A stretch of 64,000 bases of DNA, taken from the NCBI RefSeq assembly GCF_001375595.1, contig NZ_CVJQ01000001.1:2569001-2633000 (forward strand), given 5' to 3'. The stretch's first letter is position 1, and each line of letters starts with the position of its first letter. This DNA is from Phenylobacterium immobile (ATCC 35973). Its GTDB lineage: Bacteria; Pseudomonadota; Alphaproteobacteria; Caulobacterales; Caulobacteraceae. This document shows positions 51,610 to 60,394 of this stretch, in pieces. The position numbers and the translations under genes were made by a program. The notes under the pieces are model-generated. The model was not told where the DNA came from. It was given only the letters and a program-made list of their open reading frames with translations, and searched no databases.

Positions 51610-52437
51610 GGCTTTGTCAGAGCAAATTAGCCTGCGGGTAAGGGCGACGCGGTAGCCCGGGCAGATGGCCGAGCCAAAGAACCCCTTCCGCTATTTCAAC
51701 TCCTCGCCCGAGGTCATTCGCCTCGTGGTGATGATGTACGTGAAGTACCCACTCTCGCTGCGGAACGTGGAGGACCTGCTCTTCGAGCGCGGCATCGACG
51801 TCTGCCACGAGACGGTGCGGTTCTGGTGGAACCGGTTCGGGCCAATCTTCGCCGCTGAGATCAAGCGCAAACGGTCTGCACAACTACGCCAACACACCCA
51901 GTGGCGATGGCACCTCGACGAGGTCTACGTGAAGATCAACGGCGAGATGCACTACCTCTGGCGGGCCGTAGATCACGAGGGCGAAGTGCTGGAATCCTTC
52001 GCCAGCAAGACCCGCGACAAGGCGGCCGCCCTCAAGATCATCAAGCGGCTCATGAAACGGTACGGAAAGCCGCAGGCGATCGTCACAGACGGCCTGAGAT
52101 CCTACGGGGCGGCGCTGAAGGAGATTGGCAACGTCGATCGCCAGGAGATCGGCCGCTGGCTCAACAACAGAGCTGAGAACTCACACCAGCCATTCCGACG
52201 ACGAGAGCGCGCCATGGAGCGGTTTCGAAGGATGAAGACCCTTCAGAAATTCGCCGCCGTCCACGGCACCGTCCACAATCATTTCAACCAGGAACGCCAC
52301 CTCATCAGCAGAGACCTCTACCGAGAACGACGCTCAGCCGCCCTCGCTGAGTGGCGCGAGGTTATGGCCTAAGCGACCTGCGTCCACTGCCCGGAGTCCG
52401 TCCGACCGGAGACAAGTAGCGTTAAACTGACAGCACC
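51610..52437 (+). mobile_element. IS6-family insertion sequence, copy 1 (complete)
   Basis: About 828 bp, normal for IS6. Left end GGCTTTGTCAG at 51610-51620; right end CTGACAGCACC at 52427-52437. The ends share only an imperfect GG-n3-TGTCAG core. Flanking octamers (AGCGATAG and AGCTAGCC) do not match, so there is no target duplication. The two flanks are fragments of unrelated genes (serine recombinase and HAD phosphatase), which indicates an IS-mediated deletion or recombination instead of a simple insertion. The left end resembles that of copy 3; the last 21 bases of the right end equal the end of copy 2. Confidence 0.8.
51665..52372 (+). CDS. IS6-family transposase
   Basis: A 235-residue DDE transposase: HTH-containing N-terminus (VIRLVVMMYVKYPLSLRNVE), catalytic Asp85 in WHLDEVYVKING, Asp142 in AIVTDGLRSYGAAL and Glu171 in NNRAENSHQPFRRRER. 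Full length, with no frameshift, so it is probably active. The N-terminal HETVRFWWNRFGP and LRQHTQWRW segments match the frameshifted copy at 61079 closely. Confidence 0.93.
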   Translation: MAEPKNPFRYFNSSPEVIRLVVMMYVKYPLSLRNVEDLLFERGIDVCHETVRFWWNRFGPIFAAEIKRKRSAQLRQHTQWRWHLDEVYVKINGEMHYLWRAVDHEGEVLESFASKTRDKAAALKIIKRLMKRYGKPQAIVTDGLRSYGAALKEIGNVDRQEIGRWLNNRAENSHQPFRRRERAMERFRRMKTLQKFAAVHGTVHNHFNQERHLISRDLYRERRSAALAEWREVMA

Positions 52438-52955
52438 AGCTAGCCGCCACCCTTCGGCGCCAAGACCCCAAGTTTGCCTTCGCCGCTGAGTATGGCCACA
52501 TGATGGGCTACGAGCCCAAGTACCCGCAGAACCCCGGGTACATTCATCTTCACACGCCGGCGACGGGCACCCTCGAACAGCTCTGTGCCGACGAGATCAC
52601 CAAGCTCCTGATCCACCATCCCCGCCTACCCGTGGACGAAGTCGCCGAGCTTGCCAGTCTGCATCTCGGTGCGCGCGCGAGCGTGACCCACTCCGGAGCG
52701 CCTTACGTCGAAGTGTTTGGCGAAAGTGTCTCCAAAGCGGCTGCGCTCGACGCCTTGTGCGAGGAGCTTGGATGTCTGCCGGAGGATGTCGTCGCGTTCG
52801 GCGATATGCCGAACGATCTACCGATGCTGGCCTTTGCAGGTCACGCCGTCGCCGTACGAAACGCTCACCATGCAGTCCTTGAGGCGGCGCACGAGATCAC
52901 AGGATCTAACGACGATGACGGCGTAGCCGCGACAATCGAGCGGCTACTTCGGTAA
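52438..52955 (+). pseudogene. HAD-superfamily (Cof-type) phosphatase, 5' truncated
   Basis: The C-terminal part of a Cof-like sugar-phosphate-type HAD hydrolase. Reading in frame from the IS end gives KFAFAAEYGHMMGYEPKYP, then VSKAAALDALCEELG, VVAFGDMPNDLPMLAFAG (motif IV Asp residues) and HAVAVRNAHHAVLEAAHEIT. The N-terminal motif I (DxDxT) nucleophile is missing. The frame is open from 52438, the first base after IS6 copy 1, so the IS end marks the truncation. A start at the ATG of 52500 could make a 151-residue stub, without catalytic nucleophile. Confidence 0.78.
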
Positions 52956-53042
52956 GATTAGCCCGCGCCGCGGCACTCGTCGGGATCCGACCTCCCCCGA
53001 TCCCACCGCACGTCGAAGATGCGCACTGTACGGACACCACCG

Positions 53043-53420
53043 ATGCTCCTCGCCGCCGCCCAATTGCCAGTTCGCATGGATGTCACAGCCAACTTGCGCG
53101 ACCTCAGCGCGGCGATTGTCGGCCTGCCACCGCACACCTTTGTCGTTGCTCCGGAAGGCGCGCTTTCCGGCTACCTGCCCGAGGCCGGCCTGACGGGCCG
53201 GCTTGACGACACGAGGACTTGGCGAGCCATCGAAGAAGCTTGCCGCCTTGTGGCCGAGGCACAGCTGCACCTCGTCGTCGGTGCGTGCGTCAAGGTCGAC
53301 TCCGTCTGGCGCAACTCGGCCTTCTACATGGGCCCTGCTGGCGAGCTGCAGCGGTACGACAAGATCAATCTCGCGATGAGCCCGCGTGGAGGTCCAAGGA
53401 TGACGTTTCCTCAGGACTAG
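53043..53420 (+). pseudogene. Carbon-nitrogen hydrolase (nitrilase superfamily), 3' truncated
   Basis: A 125-residue N-terminal piece of a C-N hydrolase: MLLAAAQLPVRMDVTANLRD, catalytic Glu38 in VAPEGALSGYL, and Lys107 in LQRYDKINLAM. The catalytic Cys region and the second half (normal length about 250-280) are missing. The frame stops at 53418-53420 overlapping the last bases of the convergent aldo/keto reductase gene. No IS end is seen at the junction, so the truncation arose by another event. It follows the HAD fragment in the same direction and may once have been beside it. Confidence 0.7.
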
Positions 53421-54406
53421 AACCAGCCCTGGGCGGGCGGCGGCGTATAGATGGCGTCGATCGCGGCGAGCGTCTCAGGCGTGAGCTCAAGGTCGGCCGC
53501 GGCGATGTTGGCTTCCAGTTCGGCGACGCTTTCCGGGCCGATGATCGCCGAGGCGACCGCCGGGCGGCTGAGCAGCCAGGCGAGCGCCAGTTGGGGGCGC
53601 GGGTGGCCGGTTTCCTCGGAAATCGCCTTCAACGCCGCGGCGTAGCCGAGCTGGGCCTCGCTGAAGCCTGAACCGAAGCCCCAGCGCGCGTTGCCAGTAT
53701 GGGTGCGGACCTCATCGACGGCCGGGGTGAACAGCCCGCCGGCCAGAGGGCTGAACACCGTCAGCGACAGGCCGTGCTTGAGGCAGATCTGGCTGATCTC
53801 GCGCTCCGCAAGGCGCTGCTGGATGTTGTAGGAGACCTGGTTGGCGACGGGGCTATCCAGGCCGTGCTTATCGGCCGCCCACAGGGCCTCCATCATCTGT
53901 ACGCCGCTGTAGGTAGAGAGCGCGATGTAGCGGACCTTGCCCTGGCGGACGAGGTCGTCGAAGGCGCGGAGCGTCTGCTCGATCGGCGTCTCTGGGTCAG
54001 GGTGGTGGGCGTAGTAGAGATCGATGTGGTCTGTGCCCAGGCGCTTCAGGCTGCGCTCCACCTGATTGAAGATGTGGTAGCGCGACAGGCCCTTGTCATT
54101 GGGACCAACCCCGGTGTCTTCCTGCACCTTGGATGAGATGAAGACGTCGTTGCGGCGGCCCTTGAGTGCGCGGCCAAGGGTTTCTTCGGCGGATTCCCGC
54201 TCGTAGTACGGCGGGACGCCTGGGCGATCGAAGGACGCGCGGTTGCCGTAGGTGTTGGCGCAGTCGAAATAGTTGATTCCGAGATCAAGGGCAGCGTGGA
54301 CCAACCGATCGCAGTCGGCCGACAGGGGCGCGACACCAAAGGTTGCGGTGCCCAGGGCTAGCGTGGAGACCTTGACGCCGGTCTTGCCCAGCGGAGCGTA
54401 TTTCAT
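53417..54406 (-). CDS. Aldo/keto reductase
   Basis: A 329-residue NADPH-dependent reductase of the aldo/keto reductase superfamily (YajO/voltage-gated-channel-beta-like group). Seen: LGKTGVKVSTLALGTATFG, NYFDCANTYG (catalytic Asp/Tyr), DVFISSKVQ (Lys), IDLYYAHHPDPETPIEQTL (His), and C-terminal IIGPESVAELEANIAA. Length normal. ATG at 54406 gives the standard MKYAPLGKTG start. Its 3' end runs into the truncated nitrilase. Substrate unknown; the neighbouring aromatic-catabolism genes may be linked, but it is on its own transcript as far as can be seen. Confidence 0.9.
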   Translation of the reverse strand: MKYAPLGKTGVKVSTLALGTATFGVAPLSADCDRLVHAALDLGINYFDCANTYGNRASFDRPGVPPYYERESAEETLGRALKGRRNDVFISSKVQEDTGVGPNDKGLSRYHIFNQVERSLKRLGTDHIDLYYAHHPDPETPIEQTLRAFDDLVRQGKVRYIALSTYSGVQMMEALWAADKHGLDSPVANQVSYNIQQRLAEREISQICLKHGLSLTVFSPLAGGLFTPAVDEVRTHTGNARWGFGSGFSEAQLGYAAALKAISEETGHPRPQLALAWLLSRPAVASAIIGPESVAELEANIAAADLELTPETLAAIDAIYTPPPAQGWF

Positions 54407-54664
54407 CAGTGTTTTCCATCTGCGGAGCCCGCAGTCGAGAGTGGTCGACCAGACCACTCACTGTTCAGAGCGTCCGATCCGCGAATATTCTACGTTCTTC
54501 AGTGAAGCGCTATCAGGTTACGGACGTAATCGATCTAAAGCGGGGCCGTCACCTAGCCCCTAGAGTTTGGCCTAACAAAGCCCCCGCCCCCCATCCGCGC
54601 GAGGGTTGTTCGACCCTTGGGCGATTCCAATCTGGTCGACCTTCGCATCCCGCACTTAGCTAGT

Positions 54665-55756
54665 TCAGGCAGGTTCGGGCGCAGGTTCCGCAATGAATTC
54701 CTTCCAGCCTCGCAAATAGGTCAAGAATGCCGGTCCCAGTCGTTCACGGCGCAAATGTTCTGCGGTCACCGGCAGGCTGACAGGTTCGAAAGCGGGATCG
54801 GCCGCCAGCTTCGCGGGAAAATCATGATGTATGATTGCCCCGCGCCCGATCAGGACGAAATCCATGCCCTCATCCAAGCAGTACCGCACGTCGTCCATTG
54901 TCATCACCTTGCCGGCGCAGCCTAGGCGTACCGTTCCGCGGTCCAAGTCGGTGAACCAACTCATCAGCGTGCGGCCCTTGAAGGCCTCTTCATTCGGTTG
55001 CTTGCGGCAGTCAAACAGCGACAAATCGAGGAAGTCGATCTTGCCGGCGCCCATTAGTTGTTGGGCCAAGGTCCGGGCCTCAGCTAGCTTCATGCCGAGC
55101 TCCGGCGACAGCCGCAGCCCGAGTATAAAGTCTGGCCGGCAGCGCTCGCGGATGCCGTCAATGATCGCGTTGAGTGCGCGGGCGCGGTTTTCCAGCGAAC
55201 CGCCATAGCAGTCCTCGCGATGATTAATTTCGGTGTTTAGGAACTGGGCCAAGAGGTACCCGTGCGCGCCGTGCAGTTCGACGCCGTGGAAGCCCGCTCG
55301 TTCACATCGCTCAGCGCTGGCAATGAAGGCTTCGATCATAGTCTCGACCTCGGCCGTGCTCATTGCCCGAGCCCCGCACTCCGCGTTGTCGGAGGGCCCG
55401 ACTGGAGCCACGCCGATTAACGCCTTGGGGCTGCGCATTCCAGCGTGGTGCAGTTGTACGATCGCGACACTCTCAAACTTACGGATGCCCGCCGCCAGCT
55501 GCGCTAAACCCTCGAGATGCTCCTCGCCGAACACGCCCAGCTGGCCGGAAAATCCTTGGCCGACGCGCTGCACGTGTGCGGCGCAGGTCATTGTCAGCCC
55601 GAACCCGCCTTCTGCGCGATAGGTAAGCCAGTTGAAATCGTCCTCAGACATCACGCCGTCGGGGTGGCTCTGCGTGGTGGTAAGCGGTGAGAGGGCGAAG
55701 CGGTTCTTCATCATCGGGCCACGGAAAAACTTCATCGGTCCGAACTGGTCTAGCAA
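54665..55756 (-). CDS. NADH:flavin oxidoreductase (old yellow enzyme family)
   Basis: A 363-residue FMN-dependent ene-reductase-like protein. Seen: KNRFALSPLTTTQSHPDG, EGGFGLTMTCAAHVQ, VAIVQLHHAGMRS, FHGVELHGAHGYLLAQFLN (His-x-x-His type), NRARALNAIIDGIRERC and FVLIGRGAIIHHDFPAKLA. The start is TTG at 55756 because GGAAGGA lies 8 bases upstream and it gives the family-typical LDQFGPMKF lead; a TTG at 55840 is the longer alternative. Codon use is less GC-biased than the neighbours. Role as an enoate or dienoyl reductase is inferred. Possibly co-transcribed with the hydrolase and Rieske fragment upstream on this strand. Confidence 0.85.
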   Translation of the reverse strand: MLDQFGPMKFFRGPMMKNRFALSPLTTTQSHPDGVMSEDDFNWLTYRAEGGFGLTMTCAAHVQRVGQGFSGQLGVFGEEHLEGLAQLAAGIRKFESVAIVQLHHAGMRSPKALIGVAPVGPSDNAECGARAMSTAEVETMIEAFIASAERCERAGFHGVELHGAHGYLLAQFLNTEINHREDCYGGSLENRARALNAIIDGIRERCRPDFILGLRLSPELGMKLAEARTLAQQLMGAGKIDFLDLSLFDCRKQPNEEAFKGRTLMSWFTDLDRGTVRLGCAGKVMTMDDVRYCLDEGMDFVLIGRGAIIHHDFPAKLAADPAFEPVSLPVTAEHLRRERLGPAFLTYLRGWKEFIAEPAPEPA

Positions 55757-56124
55757 GGCGGATTTCCTTCCAACGGCGTGGCCAGATGCAATGCTGAGCA
55801 AGCCCTGATACGCGTGCGTTATGGGCAAGCATATTTTCAATTTGTCAGTAATGGATAGACAGTCTGCATGCCGCTGCTTGGGAATCCATCATCGGCTGAG
55901 GTTGCGCGGTATGTGTTCATCATCCCAGCTTCAGCAGAGCTAAGGCACGGCGCTGCGAAGGCGACGAAGTAGAGGTATTATTTGGCACAAACTCGGCGCG
56001 TAGGATCCCTTTGCCTCCGCCCCCGCAAACGGCTTCTGATTACCGTAAGGAGGACGGAGGTCGGACTTACTTCTGCTCGAACGGCCCTAGCTCAGTAATG
56101 GGGCCTACCCGTTTGGGAGCAGGT
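55757..56124. other. Intergenic stretch between OYE-type and hydrolase genes
   Basis: 368 bases with no recognisable gene, repeat or terminator. It is more AT-rich than most of the window, like the hydrolase gene beyond. A minus-strand frame extends the OYE gene upstream to 55840, but nothing in it is conserved in type. I see nothing else in it. Confidence 0.5.
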
Positions 56125-57057
56125 CTAGCCGCCCCAGGCTTTCGCCTTCTCACCCGTAGGTGGGGCGCCCAAGGCAGTACCGCCGCTTGCTGGCGTCACA
56201 CCGTTCGCCTGTAGGAAGCCGTCCAGAAGCGCGTTGAATGCGGCGGCATGTTCGATCTGAGCCCAATGTCCGCAGCGATTGAAGATGTGCGCGGCGGAAT
56301 TCTGAACCATCGACACGAGCTGCAAGGTGCCCTCCATGGGGACAACCCGGTCATCGCGGCCATGAATGAAGAGCGAAGGTCCCTGGTACGTCGCGACCTT
56401 AGACTGGATCTCCGCCACCGACATTCCTGGCTTGGCATCAGGGCTAAACCCTTTGAGCCAGTTCGCTAAATTAGCCGGGCTCTTCAGCGAACTCCGGGAC
56501 CGCATTTCACAGAGTTCGTCTGTGACGAAGCTGGAATCATAAACCATGATCGAGACAAGACGCTTGAAGTTCTCAGGCGTCGGGTTGCGGTAAGTTTCGA
56601 CAATGATCCGAATACCCTCGGACATCCCGCCAGGCGAGAATATCAGCGGGTTACCGAAAAGGCCCGATCCCATAGTGATGAGATGCGAAAGGCGCTCCGG
56701 GTACATAGCGCAGAATTGCAGAGCCGTGGCGCCGCCCATTGAGTTGCCAACGAGCGCCGCCTTTTCAATCCCGAGCTCATCCATCAACAGCTTCACAGCT
56801 TCGGCGTTGACGAAACCGCGGTTTTCGACCGTTGGATCAATCGTGTCAGAACCGCCCCAGCCTGGGCTATCCAACGCGATCATACGGTATTTTCCGGCCA
56901 GGCCCTCAATATTACGACTGAAGTTCGCCCATCCCGTCGCCCCAGGCCCCGTGCCATGAAGCATAATTACAGGGTATCCCTCTCCCGCCTCGTTGTAGTG
57001 CAATTTCCATCGCGAAGTCTGAACGTCACGTGCTGAGTTATCTTCGGTTATTGTCAT
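56125..57057 (-). CDS. Alpha/beta hydrolase, meta-cleavage-product hydrolase type
   Basis: A 310-residue C-C bond hydrolase-like protein, as in aromatic-ring meta-cleavage pathways. Signature HGTGPGATGWANFSRNI (oxyanion loop), nucleophile Ser106 in LVGNSMGGATALQF, acid Asp235/236 in HGRDDRVVP and His264 in CGHWAQIEH. The ATG at 57057 follows AGGGAGAG and matches the family N-terminus. The coding region is less GC-rich than flanking housekeeping genes, a sign of transfer. It lies downstream of a truncated Rieske oxygenase gene on the same strand, consistent with a degraded aromatic operon. Confidence 0.88.
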   Translation of the reverse strand: MTITEDNSARDVQTSRWKLHYNEAGEGYPVIMLHGTGPGATGWANFSRNIEGLAGKYRMIALDSPGWGGSDTIDPTVENRGFVNAEAVKLLMDELGIEKAALVGNSMGGATALQFCAMYPERLSHLITMGSGLFGNPLIFSPGGMSEGIRIIVETYRNPTPENFKRLVSIMVYDSSFVTDELCEMRSRSSLKSPANLANWLKGFSPDAKPGMSVAEIQSKVATYQGPSLFIHGRDDRVVPMEGTLQLVSMVQNSAAHIFNRCGHWAQIEHAAAFNALLDGFLQANGVTPASGGTALGAPPTGEKAKAWGG

Positions 57058-57243
57058 ATTTTCTCTCCCTAACGTCATATTGTTGTACCCGGATAAACCG
57101 CCGCGTAGGCGATCTGACCTTTCCGTTCGACGGGTCAGCCTGAGACACAGCCCGTCAATACTTTTCGATTTTGACCGCACTTTTGCAATCGGCTAAGATC
57201 CGGAGACGCGTGCGCAGGCTGCACCAATAAACTGGCGCGAAGC

Positions 57244-58179
57244 TTAGACGGCTTGGTCCGGGTTTGATGGACGTGACACCTTAAGCGCGGCCCAGCTTTC
57301 AGCATCCATCCATTCGGCCCATGAACGATAGGTCCAGAACTGTGCGTGCTCATTCACGTGCGTGTCGATGTAGTTCGGTCCTGTGGCTGGTTTGGTGGGC
57401 GTTCCGAGCCCCTTGCCCATTTGGAAGTTGAGCGGATATCTCCGCGCGACGACACCGGAAGTCGCCCGCGTCGACTGATCCCAATTCTCGCCATCGTCTT
57501 GTTCAAGCATGCCTGCCGGCCCGAAGGTGTGGTTGGCGTTCGTGATCCGTATGTGCTGCTGCTCGACTGGCAAATTCTTGTCGATGATAGTGAACCACCA
57601 AATCTCACAGTGGCCGGGCCCTCGGGGAAGGCGGAGCGAGAGTTGCGTGCCGGCAGAGGCGATCCAGAGATTAGGGAAGATATTGGGATGGCCGCGCGTG
57701 TCTCGCCCAGCCTCACCTAGGGCCTCCCTTGCCGACGGGGTTTCACGCCAGCGCTCATCAATGAACAGCGGGACATTGTCGCCCATGGCTTCCATGTCTT
57801 CGCGTTGAGGACCGGTGATCCGTGGCCCGCTGATCGCATGACCATATTCGCCGAGGAGCACCCGGTGGGCGTAGCTATCCATAGGATTAGAGCGCGGCAT
57901 GTAGGGGTTGCCGTCTTTATCCAAAGGCGGCGATTGCGGGCCGCCATAGCCCGACATCATCGCAGAAGCATGGCTGATTTGGACGTGGTACCAGTCGAAC
58001 AGGTTGTCGACGGCGAGCTTCCAGTTGCAGCCGATGATATTTTTTTGGACGCCTTCGACGGCGATCACTTCCCCCTTCTCCGCAATGAGGTCGATACCGA
58101 TCCGACCCACTTCGCCGAGATACTCTTCCAAATCCGGGGCTTCCGGATCCATGGTCGCGAAGACGAAGCCCTTGTAGCA
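57244..58179 (-). pseudogene. Rieske ring-hydroxylating oxygenase alpha subunit, 5' truncated
   Basis: The C-terminal catalytic domain of a Rieske non-heme iron oxygenase: KGFVFATMDPEAPDLEEYLG, the mononuclear-iron segment NWKLAVDNLFDWYHVQISH (Asp/His ligands), NIFPNLWIASAGTQLSL and WWFTIIDKNLPVEQQH. The frame is open to base 58179, where IS6 copy 2 starts (the reading there is CYKGFVF). The N-terminal [2Fe-2S] Rieske domain with the CxH...CxxH ligands is missing, so it cannot be active. About 312 codons remain. GC is lower than in the housekeeping genes. Confidence 0.85.
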
Positions 58180-58991
58180 GGGCTGTCAGGTTAACCGAGC
58201 GAGGTTATGACGCTCCCTTCCCTCTTCACGTTAGGCGGTCGCAAGTTGCCACGACCGCTCAGCTCCGGCGAGGAACTGCCGGAGGGTTGGTCTGCTGATG
58301 AGATGCCGCTGAACGTAGTAGGTGTTGTAGATTGCTGCATGGGTGGTGAGGAAGCGCTGGGCTGAAGCCTGGCTCTTGAAGAGCTGCATCTGCCGCTCCC
58401 GTCGACGGATCGGCAGGTGGGAGTTCTCCGCCCGATTGTTCTCCCGTAAGCGGCCGGGGCGGTGTCGATCCTGGATGCCGAGCTCCCTCAGCGCGGATGC
58501 GTAGGAGGCAAGACCGTCGGTGACGATGACCTCAGGCTCGACGGGCTGGTTCCGCAGCAGGCGCGTAAGGAGCCGGAGCGCTGCTTCGTTGTCCCTGCGC
58601 TTCTGGACCACGAGGTCCAGGACCTCACCCTCGTCATCCACCGCGCGCCAGATGTACATGCGCTTGCCGCCGATGTTGCAGACGACCTCGTCGAGGTGCC
58701 AGCGAGGCGAAGGCGGCGGCCGTCTGCGCTTCAGATTGCGGGCGATTTGTGGGCCGAACTTGATGGTCCAACAGCGGATGGTCTCGTAGCTGACCTCCAC
58801 CCCCCGCTTGGCGAGGAGTTCCTCAACGTCGCGAAAGCTTAGGCTGAAACGGAAGTAGAGCCACACAGCATGGCGGATGACATCCGCTGGAAATCGGTGT
58901 CGCTTGAATGAAAGCGGACGCATCTAACCCATTGCTCAGGCAGCCCTTCGGGCCAGTGAGCGGAGACATTTAGCGTTAAACTGACAGCACC
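58180..58991 (-). mobile_element. IS6-family insertion sequence, copy 2 (complete)
   Basis: About 812 bp. Left end (3' of the transposase) GGGCTGTCAGGTTAAC at 58180-58195; right end TTAAACTGACAGCACC finishing at about 58991, whose complement GGTGCTGTCAGTTTAA matches it. The exact first base is uncertain by 1-2. Flanks are the Rieske fragment and the SulP fragment, two unrelated broken genes, and the flanking octamers do not match, so no target duplication. The right 21 bases equal the right end of copy 1. Confidence 0.8.
58231..58923 (-). CDS. IS6-family transposase
   Basis: A 230-residue transposase of a different IS6 lineage from copy 1: VIRHAVWLYFRFSLSFRDVE, catalytic Asp in RWHLDEVVCNIGG, Asp in EVIVTDGLASYASALRELG and Glu in ENNRAENSHLPIRRRER. 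Intact, no frameshift. Its 3' part is closely similar at DNA level to the remnant at 62575-62716. Confidence 0.92.
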   Translation of the reverse strand: MRPLSFKRHRFPADVIRHAVWLYFRFSLSFRDVEELLAKRGVEVSYETIRCWTIKFGPQIARNLKRRRPPPSPRWHLDEVVCNIGGKRMYIWRAVDDEGEVLDLVVQKRRDNEAALRLLTRLLRNQPVEPEVIVTDGLASYASALRELGIQDRHRPGRLRENNRAENSHLPIRRRERQMQLFKSQASAQRFLTTHAAIYNTYYVQRHLISRPTLRQFLAGAERSWQLATA

Positions 58992-60394
58992 CCAGGCACG
59001 GCTACGACGGCCTGCTGATCGCCACCACGATCGCCGGCGTTATCCTCATCTTCGCGGGGCTCCTGCGCGTCGGGACCCTGATCAAATACATCCCCGACCC
59101 GGTGACGACCGGGTTCACCACGGGCATCGCGACCATCATCCTGGCGAGCCAGTTGAAGGATATCTTCGGCCTCACCACCGATCATGTCCCGGCCGACTTC
59201 ATCCCAAAGCTGCAGGCCCTGTGGGCGGCTCGGGCGACACTGAGCCTGCCGACGCTGGCGATGGCGGTCAGCTGCTTCGCCGCGATCATGCTGTTGCGGC
59301 GCTACGCCCCCAAGCTTCCTGGCTTTCTCATCGTGACCATCGCGGCGTCGGCCGCCGCCTTCTTCCTGACAATGCCAGTGGAAACCATCGGGTCGAAGTT
59401 CGGCGGCGTCCCGTCGAGCATTCCGATGCCGAGTTTCGCCTTCTGGTCCTGGGCCAAGGTGCGTGACGTCCTGCCAAGCGCCTTAACCATCGCCTTGCTG
59501 GCCGGCGTGGAATCCCTGCTCTCGGCTGTCGTCGCCGACCAGATGACCGGTCGGCGTCATCGTTCGAACATCGAGCTCGTCGCCCAGGGGATCGCCAATA
59601 TCGCGTCCGCCGCCGTCGGCGGCCTGCCGGCGACAGGCGCCATCGCCCGCACAGCCACGAGCATTCGGTCAGGCGCGCGGTCGCCCCTGGCGGGCATGCT
59701 GCACGCGGTCTTCTTGCTGTTGTTCATGCTGGTCCTGGCGCCGTTGGCCAAATTCGTGCCCCTGGCGGCCCTGGCCGCGATCCTGGTGGTTGTCGCCCTC
59801 AACATGGCCGAGTTGCACCGATTCAAGACGCTGATGGGGGCCGCCAACGGCGATCGCGCCGTCCTGCTGTTGACCTTCGCCCTGACCGTGATCGTCGACC
59901 TGACGCTGGCGATCGAGGTCGGCATGGTGCTGGCCGCCTTCGTCTTCATGCATCGGATGAGCCAGCTCTCAACCGTGCAGAACGGCGGGTCTCCGCTGAT
60001 CGACGAGGACCAGGACGACCTCGGCCGTCAGGGCGAACTCGCCTATCAGCCCTACGAGGGGCTACCGCACGACACCTCGGTCATCACCTTCCGCGGTCCG
60101 CTGTTCTTCGGCAGCACCAGCATCCTCAAGGACTCGCTCGATCAGATCGGCGCGCGCAGCACGCGCTACATCCTGCGGTTCGAGGAGGTCCCCTTGATCG
60201 ACCATACCGGGGCGGCCGCTCTGGCGTCATTCCTGACGCGGGCGGCGGACGATCATGCCAGCGTCACCTTATGCGGCGTGCGCGACAGCGTCCGCGCCAA
60301 CCTGAGCCGTTCCGTCGCGCCCGGCGTGCTCGCGAAAGTCACCTTCGTGCCCAGCTTCGCCGACGCACGGCGGGCGATCGAGGCTGCGGGATGA
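58992..60394 (+). pseudogene. SulP-family inorganic anion transporter, 5' truncated
   Basis: About 467 codons of a SulP (SLC26-like) permease that begins immediately after IS6 copy 2 with HGYDGLLIATTIAGVILIF, then VGTLIKYIPDPVTTGFTTG, GSKFGGVPSSIPMPSFAFW, GVESLLSAVVADQMTGRRH, GGLPATGAIARTATSIRSG. A C-terminal STAS domain follows (SVITFRGPLFFGSTSILKDS, LIDHTGAAALASFL). The first about 90-100 residues with the initial membrane spans are missing. In-frame GTG at 59102 or later starts could give a shorter product, but the first core helices are lost. Its stop overlaps the next ATG (ATGA). Confidence 0.85.
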
